Source: Dolomedes plantarius (Eukaryota > Arthropoda > Arachnida > Araneae > Dolomedidae). Taken from it: a stretch of DNA of 64,000 nucleotides. Where the stretch lies: NCBI GenBank assembly GCA_907164885.2, contig OU015492.1:204169297-204233296 (forward strand). The letters are read 5' to 3'. The notes beneath the pieces are model-generated. The model had not been told where the DNA came from and ran no database searches. It worked only from the letters and a program-made list of their open reading frames with translations. A program made the translations under genes and the position numbers. Position 1 is the stretch's first letter. Every line of letters starts with the position of its first letter. Positions 10,123-22,662 of the stretch are shown here, one piece after another.

Positions 10123-11415
10123 AAAAATCAAAACATTTTATTTAAACAGCTAAAATTGTTTTCAAAATAGCAGTTTTTAAAAGTAGAAAGAAGAGAATTT
10201 AAAAAATTAAAGTGAGAAAAATAAATACATTTCAATTTTGCTTATCAGTAATGCCTATCAACGATTTTTATGCAATTTTTTAATTATATTTTAATTATAC
10301 ATTAAGCACGTTAACTAGTACTAACAAACTTGTACGCATCAAAGTTGGTCATAAAGGTTTTTCACAGCATTTTTTAAACTAGTTTTAAAAAGTGAACAAG
10401 TTGACCCTCCTGATATATTAGATTTTAAAATTTACGTTTCCTTTCAATAACTGAAGTTTCATTTTTTTCAAAGGTCTAAAGAATAACTATAACCAACTTA
10501 GAAACTTTAAACTATTCCTAACAATAATATTTCATACTAAATACATAAAGTTAAATAATTGAAAGCTAATTATGCCATTAGAAACTGCAAACCTTTATTT
10601 ACTCCTTTTTTAACGGCTTTATTGGCTAAACAATGTATGAATATATTGTATTACCTTAACATGAGGTGTAGTGAAAAGAATGTAATATTAAAACTAAAGT
10701 AATTTCTGCGTGTAAGTATCAGCTTCCATCAATTAAAATAGGTATTTTGATCAGAATGTACATAAAGTCGATATAATATTCTAGTTAAATCAAGGAAGCT
10801 TAATTAAATTCTCCTTTATATGAATGCAACCTGAAATTTGCTTACATCATACTCACGGCTTGTAATTCCAGCTGGATGCGTATAAGCTTCTCAAAATATC
10901 CATCTTGTTATGTACTTTTAAATATTGTTTAAAAGCAAGTGAATATGCTTTGCTTCAGTGATACAAATAACTAGCTATTAAAACTTTTCTTCTTATATTT
11001 GGGGTTTTGGTGAAATAATTAATCTTTCTTTTGTTTTAAACAATATTATTCGCAGCTTTTTCAATACGCCTGCAAGGAAACTTAAGTCACATCTTAACAT
11101 CACCCGCTGATTCTGTAAGGACACCAAAGGAAAGCAGATCGCAATTCAAATTACTTAGAATGCAATATCAATATCTTTGGATTTAAGAAGCTATAAATTC
11201 TGTAATTGGTACATAAAATATTTTAAGTACCATTCGTTAGGTTTTATGATAAAATAAGTTTGGGAAAGAGAAAAAAAACGAGGAAGGTAATCAACTGTGT
11301 TTTTTAAGCGTATGAAAATATATACTTGTTGCAGTTTGAAATTTTACATAATCCGGTTACAAGGAGGATACTTTCTGTTTAACAATAAAGCTAAGTAAAA
11401 AAGAAATTCAGGTAG
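10123..11415. other. AT-rich spacer, nothing recognised
   Basis: No coding frame with recognisable motifs and no obvious repeat ends were found in this stretch. Confidence 0.4.
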
Positions 11416-11515
11416 TCTCTCTTCTAACGAAACCTATCGTTGGTTATTAGCGTAGGATTACTTATCGTTGCTTACCTCTTTTGTATGTATATATGTATGT
11501 ACGTGCTATGTATAT
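11416..11515. repeat. Dispersed repeat, copy 2
   Basis: Matches copy 1 at 9823 in the same orientation over about 100 bp and also runs into a TATG/TA microsatellite. Confidence 0.6.
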
Positions 11516-11600
11516 ATATATATAATATATATAGTATATTATATATATATATAATATATATATATATAGTATATACTATATATATATATATATATGTGAT
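11508..11600. repeat. (TA)n microsatellite, imperfect
   Basis: Mostly alternating TA with a few interruptions. It generates meaningless YIYI frames on both strands. Confidence 0.9.
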
Positions 11601-11916
11601 AATATTACTACTACTACCTATAATCGCCCATTCTGAGCTTAATCTCTATCCTGGTAAACCCCTCTTCTTTACTTTGACGTAAACGCTTCGCCTTCCCACA
11701 TACTAACTTCCCCGCCAATTCTTGCAACCCTCTCTGACCTAATTCTATTTTTCGCGCTCTTACGAGGAGACGCTGGACTGACTCGATGCGAATAAGATGT
11801 CATGTCGCTGTTCTCATGGAATAAACTTCCATTCTCTTTATGATTTTTGAATTGTATTATTTCGGCCTCGATTGTGTTACTCCTGAGATGACCAATTTGG
11901 GTCAGGTTCATACATA
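11601..11916. other. Unclassified, more GC-balanced insert
   Basis: Bounded on both sides by TA-rich repeats. A 103-codon frame on the minus strand (11669-11980) has no recognisable motif and runs into the microsatellite. It may be the body of an unknown dispersed element. No function is proposed. Confidence 0.3.
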
Positions 11917-12046
11917 CATAATAATATATTATATATATATGTACGTATGTATATATACATACATATATATATATATACATATATGTATATATATAATATA
12001 TATATATATATAGATATATATATATATTATATATATTACATATATG
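11917..12046. repeat. TA/TATG-rich microsatellite
   Basis: Imperfect TA and TATG/CATA repeats. Confidence 0.85.
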
Positions 12047-12212
12047 AAAAATTTTGTGATTTTTTTCAGGATTTTTTGACCCGCACCGGTGAAATTTGAA
12101 AATTATGACAAAATTATTATCAGAGGATTCAGTGGTTTATCCATAAGTTATTTTGATTATAATCATTTGTATTTCTGTAATTTAATAATAAAGATTTTTT
12201 ATTTATTATTAA

Positions 12213-12943
12213 GGGGCAGGTACCTTTGAAGGTCGACAAAACATATCCCTGTTTGAGTCATCAGTAGTTTGATAATATTTTATGATGAAATAAAAATTTT
12301 ACGGTGAGTTAAACACTGCTTCTTTATAAATATGGCTCTCAATTTTTTTATAGCTTTAAGAAAAAGTTTTTAATTGTTTAAAACTTCCACTATTGTTTTT
12401 CCATTGTTATGTCATCACGCACATCATACCACTAGAACAGCTGGCTAGAATACCATGAAATTTTATACACGCGCAATATAAACATGTATAGTTAAAATGG
12501 CCGACTATAACGTCATTCTATTAAAAAATTTATATTGCAATGAACTTTATCACACACCTTTAAGGAAATTTTAAAAAAGTTAAAAAGAAACCTTTGTTTA
12601 CTATGAAGAACTAAGAATTTTTAGTTCAAAGTTAGTCATTTAAAAGATATATTATATAACTTAATTTTAAAACTAAAATAAATGTGTATTGTATATCAAA
12701 TCATAGACAGATTCAATTCTGCGTGCGGTGATATAGCATTGAAAAAACAATGGTTGAAATTTTGGAACATTAAAAATTTATTTCAGCTAAAAAAAATTGA
12801 GAGCCATATTATAAAGAATGAAGTGTGTTTAACTCGTAGTAAAACTTTCATAATCCTAAATAAATTATTTTCATTACTAGTGATGATTGAAAATACGGAT
12901 GTGTTTGTCGTAGGATCTTAGCTTTTCAAAGTTATCTGAGCCC
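12213..12943. mobile_element. TTAA-flanked long-inverted-repeat element
   Basis: TTAA flanks both ends (12209-12212 and 12944-12947). The left end reads GGGGCAGGTACCTTTGAAGG; the right end in reverse complement reads GGGCTCAGATAACTTTGAA. Inverted arms continue for more than 250 bp, sharing CGACAAA, GAGTTAAACAC, ATATGGCTCTCAATTTTTTT and CATTGTTTTT. A second, larger copy lies at 60608-63221. No transposase is recognisable. The 79-codon frame at 12682-12921 lies in the right arm and is probably fortuitous. Confidence 0.75.
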
Positions 12944-12947
12944 TTAA

Positions 12948-13228
12948 ATTTACTTTTGCTCCCAAGTAGTTTCTCCTATTTTGAACTGTTGCCACCCGTA
13001 TTTTTCCAAGTGCCTACAATTTAAAAGGTGGGGGCTTCCTGTCGATTGATTCAGACTATCTTTCTTTCGGGTCACTTCTGGAACAAATAGTTAGTACAAA
13101 CGTTTCTTGGCTTACTCTCATCAGCATTTAATTCTACGTATTTTAATGAACTTAACAGTGTTAGGGCTGTTATGAAGATGATATAATTCATGGTTGAATC
13201 TTCATCTCCACAATTCATTTATTGTACA
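12948..13228. other. Spacer, nothing recognised
   Basis: No feature could be supported between the foldback element and the Helitron. Confidence 0.4.
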
Positions 13229-14047
13229 CTAGCTGAAAACCCGTACTTCGCTACGGAGTACATTCAAATTAAATACAACGGTCAATGTATGCAATTCATG
13301 CCAAATAAAATATATTTATATGATAAATACGACGATCAATGTATACAATTGATGTAAAATATATATATTATATATATATATATATATATTTATAAGAAAT
13401 CGTAAAGGATAATTTTATAGACAAAATAATGTAGAAGAAAATATTAAAATTAAATCTAATATAAAGAATACTAAAGAATATAGTACAGTTAATATAGTAC
13501 AGTTTTTAGAACATTTCTTTTACTGTATTTTAATATTTTTTTGGATAATGTCCAATCGTCTGCCGCATTAGCAAGGAAAAAAAAATATTTTTGTTTATGT
13601 AGTTGTTATGCACGTGACGATAAATTTATTTAAAGTACCAGAAAAGAAATCACGTGATCGGCATTTAATAAATTAAATTCTAAAAATTAATCTTTAAAAA
13701 TTCACCAAAAATCAGAAAATGGAGGTAAAGATTCGAAAAAGATTTCATTTTAAAGGAAATTTTATGATCTTTCTCGTGATATAAATTTTATAACCCTCAA
13801 TGTATTATTTTAAATGCAAACGTAAGAAAAGTTTAAAAAACAGCTTAAAAATTTAATTTAAAAAAATCTAAGAAGAATTTTTGAAAAATCTTTCTTAGTG
13901 CACCCTACACTATTAGAAGAATCGCCATGCAAAATTTCAGCCCTTTAGGTCCAGCGGTTTGGTCTGTGCGTTGTATGTCAGTCAGTCAGTGAATGAATGA
14001 ATGAATGAATGAATGAGTCAGTTACGGAACTGTTTTATATATATAGA
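13229..14047 (-). mobile_element. Non-autonomous Helitron, family 1, copy A
   Basis: Read on the minus strand it starts TCTATATATATAAAACAG, passes TCATTCATTCATTCACTGAC-type repeats and ends with a CCGTAGCGAAGTACGGG-type hairpin, TTTTCAG, then CTAG (13229-13232 on the plus strand). The same roughly 0.7-0.8 kb unit recurs at 18742, 19400, 54686, 57900 and 63710. The ends fit Helitron rules (5' TC, 3' hairpin plus CTAG). There is no coding capacity. An internal (TA)n tract near 13362-13390 is a variable feature shared by all copies. Confidence 0.82.
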
Positions 14048-14178
14048 CTACCGAAAACACATCATATAATTTTTCTTTCGAATACACCAAGGGGTTATTC
14101 ATTTCTCGAGGCACGAGTCCGAAGCATAGGTTGCCACAGGTAATAAGAGATTCACCGTGCTTGAATTTGACTGTGTTA

Positions 14179-14363
14179 GGGCCTCTTCACATAGGAGTCC
14201 GTCGCGTTGCGTTAAGGAAAAGATGACGTTGAGACTTAAATAAACCAATAATATGCCTCCAAACTATTAGCAATGAAATTTTTAACGCGTATTATTGGTT
14301 TATTTTCGTCTCAACGTCATCCTTCCTTAACGCAAAGCTACGGACTCCTATGTGAACAGGCCC
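14179..14363. mobile_element. PIF/Harbinger-type MITE, 185 bp
   Basis: Inverted arms of about 75 bp start GGGCCTCTTCACATAGGAG on the left; the right arm complement starts GGGCCTGTTCACATAGGAG. The flanks are TTA on both sides (14176-14178 and 14364-14366), the 3-bp target duplication expected of PIF/Harbinger. Arms also share TAAACCAATAATA and GACGTTGAGAC. The short loop has no coding potential. Family placement rests on the TSD and the GGGCCTGTTCACA-type end. Confidence 0.82.
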
Positions 14364-14366
14364 TTA

Positions 14367-15007
14367 GGCTATATAATTTTTGATGATTTAAAGGAAAAAT
14401 TATGCTTGAATAACACAAGTAGAGATTTAAAAATCTTTATTGTTATATATTAAACATTTAACACTGTAAATGTTCAAAAAATAAATCTTTAAATGCTCGT
14501 GCAATTGTCATCCATTCTTACGTGCTTGCAGCAGATTTTCTTACAATATCAGGTAATATGAAATAAGCGTGCATTTTCTGGAGCCAAAAACTATTTTTTA
14601 TTTACGTAACGCAGCTATATAAATACTGCAACTTTTAGAAATTAAAATTGAAGAGTCGTAACTGTATGCCAGCCGGTCGTATCCATTGTCAACAAATTGT
14701 ATTTCTGAGAACTATCGGAACCTGAAAAGGCAAAAGAAATGTTACTCAATTATATTTATTTTCGAAACGAGTCATTAATTTCTAATGCTTTTTTAAAGTG
14801 ATGCATCTTTCCAATACATTTTTGCAGTGAAAAATTTAAGTTTTGCTGTTTCCACTTAATGATCGAAAGACAAAGATGTTTTACACATTTACAGTTTGCT
14901 GATGAAAAAAAAATTATCGAGATTTTGTTTCAAATTTCAGGCTCATTAAAATACGCGGTTTCACTTATGATTATCAAGCAGAGACACTTTAATTATCGCT
15001 CTATTTC
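14367..15007. other. AT-rich spacer, nothing recognised
   Basis: No gene or repeat boundary could be identified. Confidence 0.4.
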
Positions 15008-15322
15008 CTATTTAATTCTTTCAGAATAAAGATTGAGCAAATAAATAATACACATTCGGAACGCTAAAGTATTTTCCGATAGTATTTCATAAATATTGTT
15101 CCGTTTTCCTGGGTTCGAACTGAAAGATTGATTCAATCCCTTCTGTTCTTGACATGCAGATATTTTCATCATCTCTTTTTGACCTGCAGACATTTCCTTC
15201 TTTATCTCTTCTTGACCTGCAAACATTTCTTTCGCAATGTTGTTTTGCATAGCCATCATCGCAGCAATAATCTGTTGGAATTTATATTTCAAATCCTGAG
15301 CTGTAACAGTTTGATCAGCCAT
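15008..15322 (-). pseudogene. LTR-retrotransposon Gag, N-terminal fragment
   Basis: The frame starts MADQTVTAQDLKYKFQQIIA and continues with AMMAMQNNIAKEMFAGQEEI and repeated AGQKE-type blocks, probably a coiled coil. Similar N-termini occur in Gag of spider Ty3/gypsy elements (from memory). It begins 46 bp downstream of the LTR at 15368-15830 on the same strand, the expected layout LTR, primer site, gag. Homology-like character ends near 15120, where a short piece resembling the LTR 3' tail (CAGGAAAACGGAACA) is read through. Capsid, nucleocapsid and pol are missing, so this is a truncated copy. Confidence 0.68.
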
Positions 15323-15367
15323 TGATCTTGTAATAGGGATTCAATCTCTACACCACTGGCACCAAAA

Positions 15368-15830
15368 TGTTCCGTTTTCCTGAGTTCGATGGGATTGAAT
15401 AATTCTCTTCAGAAAGCGCACACAAAAGAAAATTATATTCCGTAAATTCTTCATGCGCATACACAAATACTAATAGAAAATACGTAACAACTGTCTTCTA
15501 TACAACAGAAAACTCTAAAAACACAAGTTAGGATAACATAGTCTTCAATACAATATACGCCTAACGCACTTTCAATACATTCAAAACGCAGTAGAAAACA
15601 ACATTGGTTGACTTTCAGTGCCAATATCAGGTATATTATAGACTTCCAAAGCGCCCTCTATCGGTCAATAAGCTAGAAATTCCCAGAACCTTCTGGAAAG
15701 GTCCAGAAGGTTGGCGACCATATGGGGCCATATCACCAAATTTGGCGACGGAAATAAGTCTCCAAATCTCCGATTTGGCGATAACTCTCATAATTGGCGA
15801 GATTACCGTAGAATAGTAAGATTCATAACA
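15368..15830 (-). mobile_element. Long terminal repeat, Ty3/gypsy-like
   Basis: On the minus strand the segment starts TGTTATGAATC and ends GGAAAACGGAACA (TG...CA). It is followed three bases later by TGGTGCCAGTGGTG, a plausible tRNA primer-binding site because it starts with TGG. The gag frame follows. No partner LTR was found in full. A short stretch at 15094-15117 repeats the last bases of the LTR, so the 3' LTR may be deleted to its tail. Confidence 0.65.
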
Positions 15831-16508
15831 ATATATTTAATTGAGTTCAACAGTGAACATATAATTCAATCCCAACTTTAAATGTTTTTTTTTAAATACA
15901 TAAAAGTTCCGGCTTTGAAGTACGCGGCCAATTATAATTTGGGAGAGTACATAATTTTCATTTCATGATGTCACTACAGACAAATTATCAATTAAGTATA
16001 AAAGAGGAATCTAGTCAAGTCGCGTGGAGGCAAAATTAGAGGCGAAACGGAATTTAAACAAGTCATTTAGGTTTTCAAATTTATAATAAGTTATATTGAG
16101 TATAATAAACATATTTTTCTCTAGGTATCTTGCGCACACCGATTCATTTAATATTTCATTGAGTCATTATATAAAAAGTTCTCATTTTTGCGTACTTAGG
16201 TGATCTTTAGCAAAATTATTAGGAACATCTACAATTTAATGTTTAATCTTTAAATTTTAATTTTTTTTTGTAAATAAATTTCCTTGTTAAGTTTTTGTTT
16301 TTAAATTGGCCTTTTCATTATATTTAGGATTCTGTCTTTCTTGGTCATGAATTTAGTAACAGTAATTTTAAAAAAGCGTCAGAGACTTGACTTAAGAACC
16401 TATCGTGACGCCACAACGCAGTTATCCTCCTGCTAACGAGGAACTGCTTTATGTGCGTAATCAACGCAACTTCTTTCATTCTAAATTCATTCCTGTATGT
16501 GATTATTA
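15831..16508. other. AT-rich spacer, nothing recognised
   Basis: No gene or repeat boundary could be identified. Confidence 0.4.
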
Positions 16509-16552
16509 TCATATATATATATATATATATATTATAATATATATATATATAT
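16509..16552. repeat. (TA)n microsatellite
   Basis: Alternating TA with one interruption, just left of the assembly gap. Confidence 0.9.
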
Positions 16553-16571
16553 GACAGAGTTCGTGTCATGG

Positions 16572-16671
16572 NNNNNNNNNNNNNNNNNNNNNNNNNNNNN
16601 NNNNNNNNNNNNNNNNNNNNNNNNNNNNNNNNNNNNNNNNNNNNNNNNNNNNNNNNNNNNNNNNNNNNNNN
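16572..16671. other. Assembly gap (100 N)
   Basis: Exactly 100 N, a conventional placeholder for a gap of unknown size. Reading frames crossing it are artefacts. The adjacent (TA)n tract probably caused the break. Confidence 0.99.
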
Positions 16672-16778
16672 GTTCCTGAAATCCCCGATAGAGGGTGCTG
16701 GACGTATGCTGAAAATATACAAAAACGCATTTTGAACACAATTTATTTGAACGTACCAAACATTCACGTGACAAATAT

Positions 16779-17400
16779 CTTACAGATGCAGGAAATGCTG
16801 TTCAGTATGGTTCCCTTCTTGTAGATGTAAAATCTGCAGTCTGTGGAAAGCTTGTTCAACTGCGCATCGTAACTGGTTAATTGAAATGCTTATCACATGC
16901 AGAGTGATACCTTCTTTCAAGTCTGCCAAAGTTACTAGACGTCCTCGATAAACAAGATTTTTCAAGTGTTTCCACAGCCAAAAAATCACACGGATTAAGA
17001 TCCGGAGAACGAGATGGCCAGGTTGCCGGAAACGCACGACTGATTATTCTGTGATTAGTGAAACATTGCCGGAGAAACTGCTGTACACAGAGTCGACTGT
17101 GAGGAGGCGCTCCATCATGCATAAAAAGTAACTGAATCAAGACATTGCCGCTGTTGCAAATAGGGTAGAACAAAAGTTTCAAGCATCCTGTTGTACCTTT
17201 TGGCTGTCACGGTGCATGTCACAGGGCCATCAAAAGTAGCCTCTTCGAAAAAGAAAAGTCCAAGAATGAATGTGACTGTGAATTCACACCAGAATTTAAC
17301 TTTCGGTTGGTTGTCCACGTTACTCGCTAATTGCTGTTTAATAACTTTGCTTATTATGTTGCCACTTCTAAGCGAAGTTCTTCTTTTCGTTAGTTATTCT
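16779..17400 (-). pseudogene. Tc1/mariner-superfamily transposase pseudogene
   Basis: Three overlapping minus-strand frames together cover the 3' two thirds of a DDE transposase. In order: FFFEEATFDGPVTCTVTAKR (near 17240), LETFVLPYLQQRQCLDSVTF, HDGAPPHSRLCVQQFLRQCF with the second catalytic Asp, WPSRSPDLNPCDF with the third (42 residues later as counted here), then LVYRGRLVTLADLK. At least two frameshifts are needed to join them. The first catalytic Asp and N-terminal DNA-binding part lie beyond about 17400 and are missing or unrecognisable. The terminal repeats could not be placed. The assembly gap lies 100 bp past the 3' side. Confidence 0.78.
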
Positions 17401-17404
17401 TGTT

Positions 17405-17899
<495 letters not shown>

Positions 17900-17924
17900 A
17901 CAAGAAAACGCGTCGTCCTAAATT

Positions 17925-18640
17925 ACTTTACTTTAAAACGTATTCTAAATTCTCTTTTTAATAAAGCACGACCCCTTTTCCAAAAATTGCGACCTAAAAG
18001 TAAAGTAAGTATAATTTATCGCAGCCCTGCAGATCATTAAGCAGGCATGGAAGTATCTGAACTCCATAACATCCCCAGATATGAGTGTTCAAAGTTTATG
18101 AGATTTCGAATGTCAGTATAGTGTCAAAATTCTTGAAGAGCCCTCGAATCACTCTGAAATTATGTCTTTTTTAACGTCAAAAATCCACTTTGCAAGAACT
18201 TATGGCCACTTATCCTGTGCCCAGTCCATAGGTCTCAGCTCTAACAAGCGCGGAATTTATTAGTCGCCGAGAAACTTAAGTGGACACGTGAACTCCACGA
18301 ATCTAACTCGCCCAATTAAATATTTAGTAGTTTAGGCCCTCTGGCGAAAATATCGCAAAACACCCATTTAATATTGCATGAACGCAAGACTTTTCTTTCT
18401 CTTCGTTTCTAACTGTTGTTGCTGTCGGACCTGCGGTCCGCTCCTGTATGTAATCCGCGTCCCGTCCTGGCAAAGGCGCCGTACAAGTCATGTGGCCACT
18501 GCAGCTAATACCTTCGCGATGCTTCATAAGTAAATAAAGGTGATTTCCTGGATATCGTGCAATCTGTGATTCTCTTCTATGGCTCCATGAGTTTATCTAC
18601 AAAATTTAGTAAGTGCTTTCCTGGATCAACACTACGCCCG
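17925..18640 (-). repeat. Dispersed repeat with coding-like segment, copy 1
   Basis: Inverted relative to 26095-26795 over about 700 bp, sharing CTGCAGTGGCCACATGACTT, GACCTGCGGTCCG (in reverse), GAGCCCTCGAA and CTGCAGATCATTA-like blocks. On the minus strand it can encode DAVGRSVDPGKHL, matching DADGRSVDPGKHL in the other copy, and later CSGHMT, but the frame is broken by stops. It is the more decayed copy. Identity unknown. Confidence 0.75.
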
Positions 18641-18673
18641 ACTGCATCTAAATTTCCCAAATGTGATTATTAT

Positions 18674-18675
<2 letters not shown>

Positions 18676-18741
<66 letters not shown>
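18676..18741. repeat. (TA)n microsatellite
   Basis: 66 bp of pure TA directly abutting the Helitron end at 18742. Confidence 0.95.
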
Positions 18742-18742
<1 letters not shown>

Positions 18743-19399
18743 TAGCTGAAAACCCGCGCTTCGCTACGGAGTACATTCAAATTAAATACAAAGGTCAATG
18801 TATGCAATTAATACCAAACAAAAAATAAATATATATATTTATAATAAATGCGACGATCAGTGTATACAATTGATGCAATATATATATAAATCGTAAGGGA
18901 TATTTTTTTTATAATATCCAATCGTCTGCTGCATTAGAAAGAAAATTTTTTTTGTCTATTTAGTTGTTACGCACGTGACGATAAATTTATCTAAAGTGCG
19001 AGAAAAAGAAATCACGCGATCAGCATTTAATAAATTAAATTCTGAAAATTAATCTTTAAAAATTCACCAAAAATCAGAAAATGGAGGTAAAAATTCGAAA
19101 AAAATTTTATTTTGAAGGAATTTTTATGATTTTTCAGGTGATATAAATTTTATAACCCCCCAATCTATTATTTTAAATGCAAACGTAAAAAAAGTTTAAA
19201 AAACAGCTTAAAAATTTAATTTAAAAAAATCTAAGAAGAATTTTTGAAAAATCGTTCTTAGTGCACCCCTGCACTATTAGAAGAATCGCCATGCAAAATT
19301 TCAGCCCATTAGGTAAAGCGGTTTGGTCTGTGCGTTGTATGTCAGTCAGTCAGTCAGTGAATGAATGAGTCAGGTACGGAACTGTTTTATATATATAGA
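18742..19399 (-). mobile_element. Non-autonomous Helitron, family 1, copy B
   Basis: Same family as 13229-14047: CTAG at 18742-18745 followed by CTGAAAACCCGCGCTTCGC, and the 5' end (TC on the minus strand) at 19398-19399. It lacks the long internal (TA)n expansion. Its 5' end touches the 3' CTAG of copy C with no base between. Confidence 0.85.
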
Positions 19400-20094
19400 C
19401 TAGCTGAAAACCCGCGCTTCGCTACGGAGTACATACAAATTAAATACAACGGTCAACGTATGCAATTTATGCCAAAAAATAAATATATATATTTATATTA
19501 AATGCGATGATCAATGTATACAATTGATGTAAAATATATATCTATCTATATATATATATATATATTTATAAAAAAATCGTAAGGTATATGCATTTTTTTT
19601 GGATAATATCCAATCGTCTGCTGCATTAGAAAGAGAAAAAAAATATTTTTTTGTCTATTTAGTTGTTACGCACGTGGCGATAAATTTATCTAAAGTGCGA
19701 GAAAAAGAAATCACGTGATCAGCATTTAATAAATTAAATTCTAAAAATTACTCTTTAAAAATTCACCAAAAATCAGAAAATGGAGGTAAAAATTCGAAAA
19801 AAATTTTATTTTGAAGGAATTTTTATGATCTTTCAGGTGATATAAATTTTATAACCCCCCAATCTATTATTTTAAATGCAAACGTAAAAAAAGTTTAAAA
19901 AACAGCTTAAAAATTTAATTTAAAAAAATCTAAGAAGAATTTTTGAAAAATCGTTCTTGGTGCACCCCTGCACTATTAGAAGAATCGCCATGCAAAATTT
20001 CAGCCCTTTAGGTCCAGCGGTTTGGTCTGTGCGTTGTATGTCAGTCAGTCAGTGAATGAATGAGTCAGTTACGGAACTGTTTTATATATATAGA
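19400..20094 (-). mobile_element. Non-autonomous Helitron, family 1, copy C
   Basis: Directly adjacent to copy B in the same orientation, giving a head-to-tail tandem. CTAG at 19400-19403, 5' TC at 20093-20094 followed on the plus strand by T (A on the element strand). It is close to copy B in sequence. Confidence 0.85.
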
Positions 20095-21240
20095 TATTCA
20101 TTTTTGGCCCCGTATTCTTGGGATACATGCTATCCCACCCCGTATGGAAAAGTAAGTAGATTCCGTATTTCCCCCGTAAGCTGATTCCGACTTTGTGGCG
20201 GTCATTCTACCTGTCCTTTTGCTACCGGGTCTCCTGTTGTGTTGGAAGCATTCCGGTCGGACGTTTGGTCCTAAGTATATACACTTGCCGATACGCTTTT
20301 TAGCGGGGAAGGGGGCTGTGGTGTTATTATTAACTTTCGGTGAGTAAAACATAAAGAATGCACGACAATTTTCCGTGCCTTCCAAGAGATTTCAAATAAA
20401 TATACGATATGCAATTCTAAATTAACAATTCGTCAGGAGCGGAGATCTTAATCTTTAAAATGGTACCTCATTTATCAATTTTAGTTAAGTAGGAAAGGAG
20501 AAAAAGGAGTCGCCAGAAAAAAATCACCCTCTAGAAATAATATATATAGATGCTAATGTTTTCTAAATGATGAACTTCCTAATGTATTTCTTTATTTTGA
20601 AAGCAAACACAAGTAATGTTCTAACACTCAGAACAAGAAACGGTTTCCATTGTATTGAATATTCTCGGGCCACACCCATATACAGGGGCGTATAGTGTAA
20701 TTATGCTGTTAATTTGCATTGCTGAAACGAAGATAAATATATATATGTATATGGCTGTGCACGCAACAGAGTTACTTAAAAGTGTTCGTAAAAAGTTTGT
20801 TGCAAAAGGGTAAATCTATTATTTTTTTTGGTAAAAAACCGTTAAAAGTTACGACATCTGTGCAGTTTAAAGAAATGAATAATCTACATTTATTTCGCAG
20901 CAAAATTAATAATTCTTCCCGCAGGGAAAAATACCTATGAAAAATTATTTCATGGAAAGAAAATCTGCAGACATTCATAAGAACATTGGAAAAATCATTT
21001 TGTTTTTCGATGCCATTGGATTTCTTTTTTTTAAATTTAGCAAATGTGTGACAAAAAATATATTTAAACTAGAGTTTTTACTGCATTAATAAACTTCTTT
21101 TAAAAAATAAAACCATATTTAAAAAAAAAATATTTATTAAAAAAGGTTTTCCCCCTTATAACAGAAAAACACTTTTTCTGATCAATTATAATATCTAATT
21201 AATAAAATAACGATTATAACAATCAGTTAATAAGAATAAT
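20095..21240. other. Spacer, nothing firmly recognised
   Basis: 20095-20400 is less AT-rich and has a 95-codon minus-strand frame (20098-20385) without recognisable motifs. It may be an unknown repeat. The rest is AT-rich with nothing identified. Confidence 0.35.
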
Positions 21241-21244
21241 TTAA

Positions 21245-22658
21245 CACTAGAAAGACGGCTGTCGTCATTTTCTCATTTGGGTGGTTTTGGACATACTATT
21301 GATCGCTATGTCTGTATTTATGTCCTTAGGCTTCTGACATTTTATGACCTTTTTCTAATTTTAAGCGAAATATGCACACACATTTACAAAATTACATTCG
21401 ATAGTTGTCGTAATATAGCATGGTATGCACGTGCTAAGTTAATTTGTCGTACAACATTTCATGGTCGTATTACTTTTAAGATGAGAAAAGATGGAGATCG
21501 AATATAACCCCTCCATTGATGATCTGCAAAAATAAGAACAAGACTGTGACAGTAAAAAGATAAAAAAACTGGATTGATGATCATCTCGTTATTTTATTTG
21601 GTTGAAATAAATGAAAAGGCTATGACAAAAAACAAAAGTATCAGGAGGTCCTTTTAGGATCTGGAGGGCGTCTCCATCTCGGCTTGGTACATCTGCTCGC
21701 TGGAACTGGTAGGCCGCGGAACCGTGATATTCTGCTCCTCATGGCTACGTCCATCACGGGTCGTGGAAAAAGGTGCTTTCCGTGATTGTCGTTAAAATTC
21801 CCTCTTGAGTCTCGGATGATCACGTGGTCTTGATGAGCTGACCAGATGTGGAATTTGGCGCCGCCAAGCAGTGGAGCCGCGACCGCCAATCAGTGGAGCG
21901 GAGCTTGGAGAACAAAGATTAGTGATTTTTGTGTGTCTAAGGAGGGAGGGCGAGGAATGCGCCAAAGTGGACTGGACATTGAGACTAACCCTTTTGCACG
22001 GGCATCCTGGAATGTGTAGACATGAACACAACGCCTAAAAATCGCGCAAAAAGAGGATTTTTGTTGGATTGAAAAGGCTTGCAGACGGGGCCGTATCCAT
22101 ATCTACAAGATGCGAGGCGTTCTTAAGGAAACAATCCTCAGATGGTGAATATGATGAAAAGGGTAGAATATATCCAGTCTAAAAAAGATGATAAACGTTA
22201 CAACAATAGTAAAGAAGGGGAGAAAATGTGTTGTATGCCTAAAAATGTGTTGTATGCTAAGACTGAAAGTCGTCAATATGACGGCAATATAGAAAACAGG
22301 CAGAAAGATTTAAAATAATACCGGAAGGATGTTAGTTACTTTTCGTGTCCTCCTCCTTTTGCAACTAACAGAAATATTGGCTCTTCGGAAATACTGGTGT
22401 TGAAAAATAAGGACTGCACAAACCATGCATATATTTTAACGGATAAACCATACCAGTTTGTCAGCTCGGCATACCTACATAAAAATATATCTAAATATAT
22501 ACTAATTTTTTAAATATTGGTGTAAAATATTTCAATATTTAAGGTAATTAACAATTTAAAAAAACATTAAGTATTTTAAATTCTTGATTTTATTTTTAAC
22601 CGTCAAAATGGCGGCGTTCAGTCTTTATGGCAAGAAAAAAGTTCCCGTCTATCTAGTG
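21245..22658. mobile_element. piggyBac element, transposase not recognisable
   Basis: The ends read CACTAGAAAGACGG and, in reverse complement, CACTAGATAGACGGG, directly flanked by TTAA at 21241-21244 and 22659-22662. The end closely resembles the CCCTAGAAAGAT-type terminus of the classic piggyBac. The 1.4-kb body has two overlapping minus-strand frames at 21641-22031 of uncertain meaning, one rich in Arg/Pro (SRFRGLPVPASRCTKPRW). No DDD catalytic motifs were found, so this is probably a non-autonomous or heavily decayed copy. Confidence 0.8.
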
Positions 22659-22662
22659 TTAA

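Noticed and set aside
13229..14047. CTAG-ended family first considered as a LINE (RTE) 3' end because of TCAGTCAGT/GAATGAATGA-type repeats
   Set aside because: Constant TC and hairpin-CTAG ends, no variable 5' truncation among copies, no target duplications, and an A/T empty site for a related family all favour Helitron.
16345..16774. Minus-strand frames of 80 and 140 codons
   Set aside because: They run through the 100-N assembly gap and a TA repeat, so their continuity is unknown.
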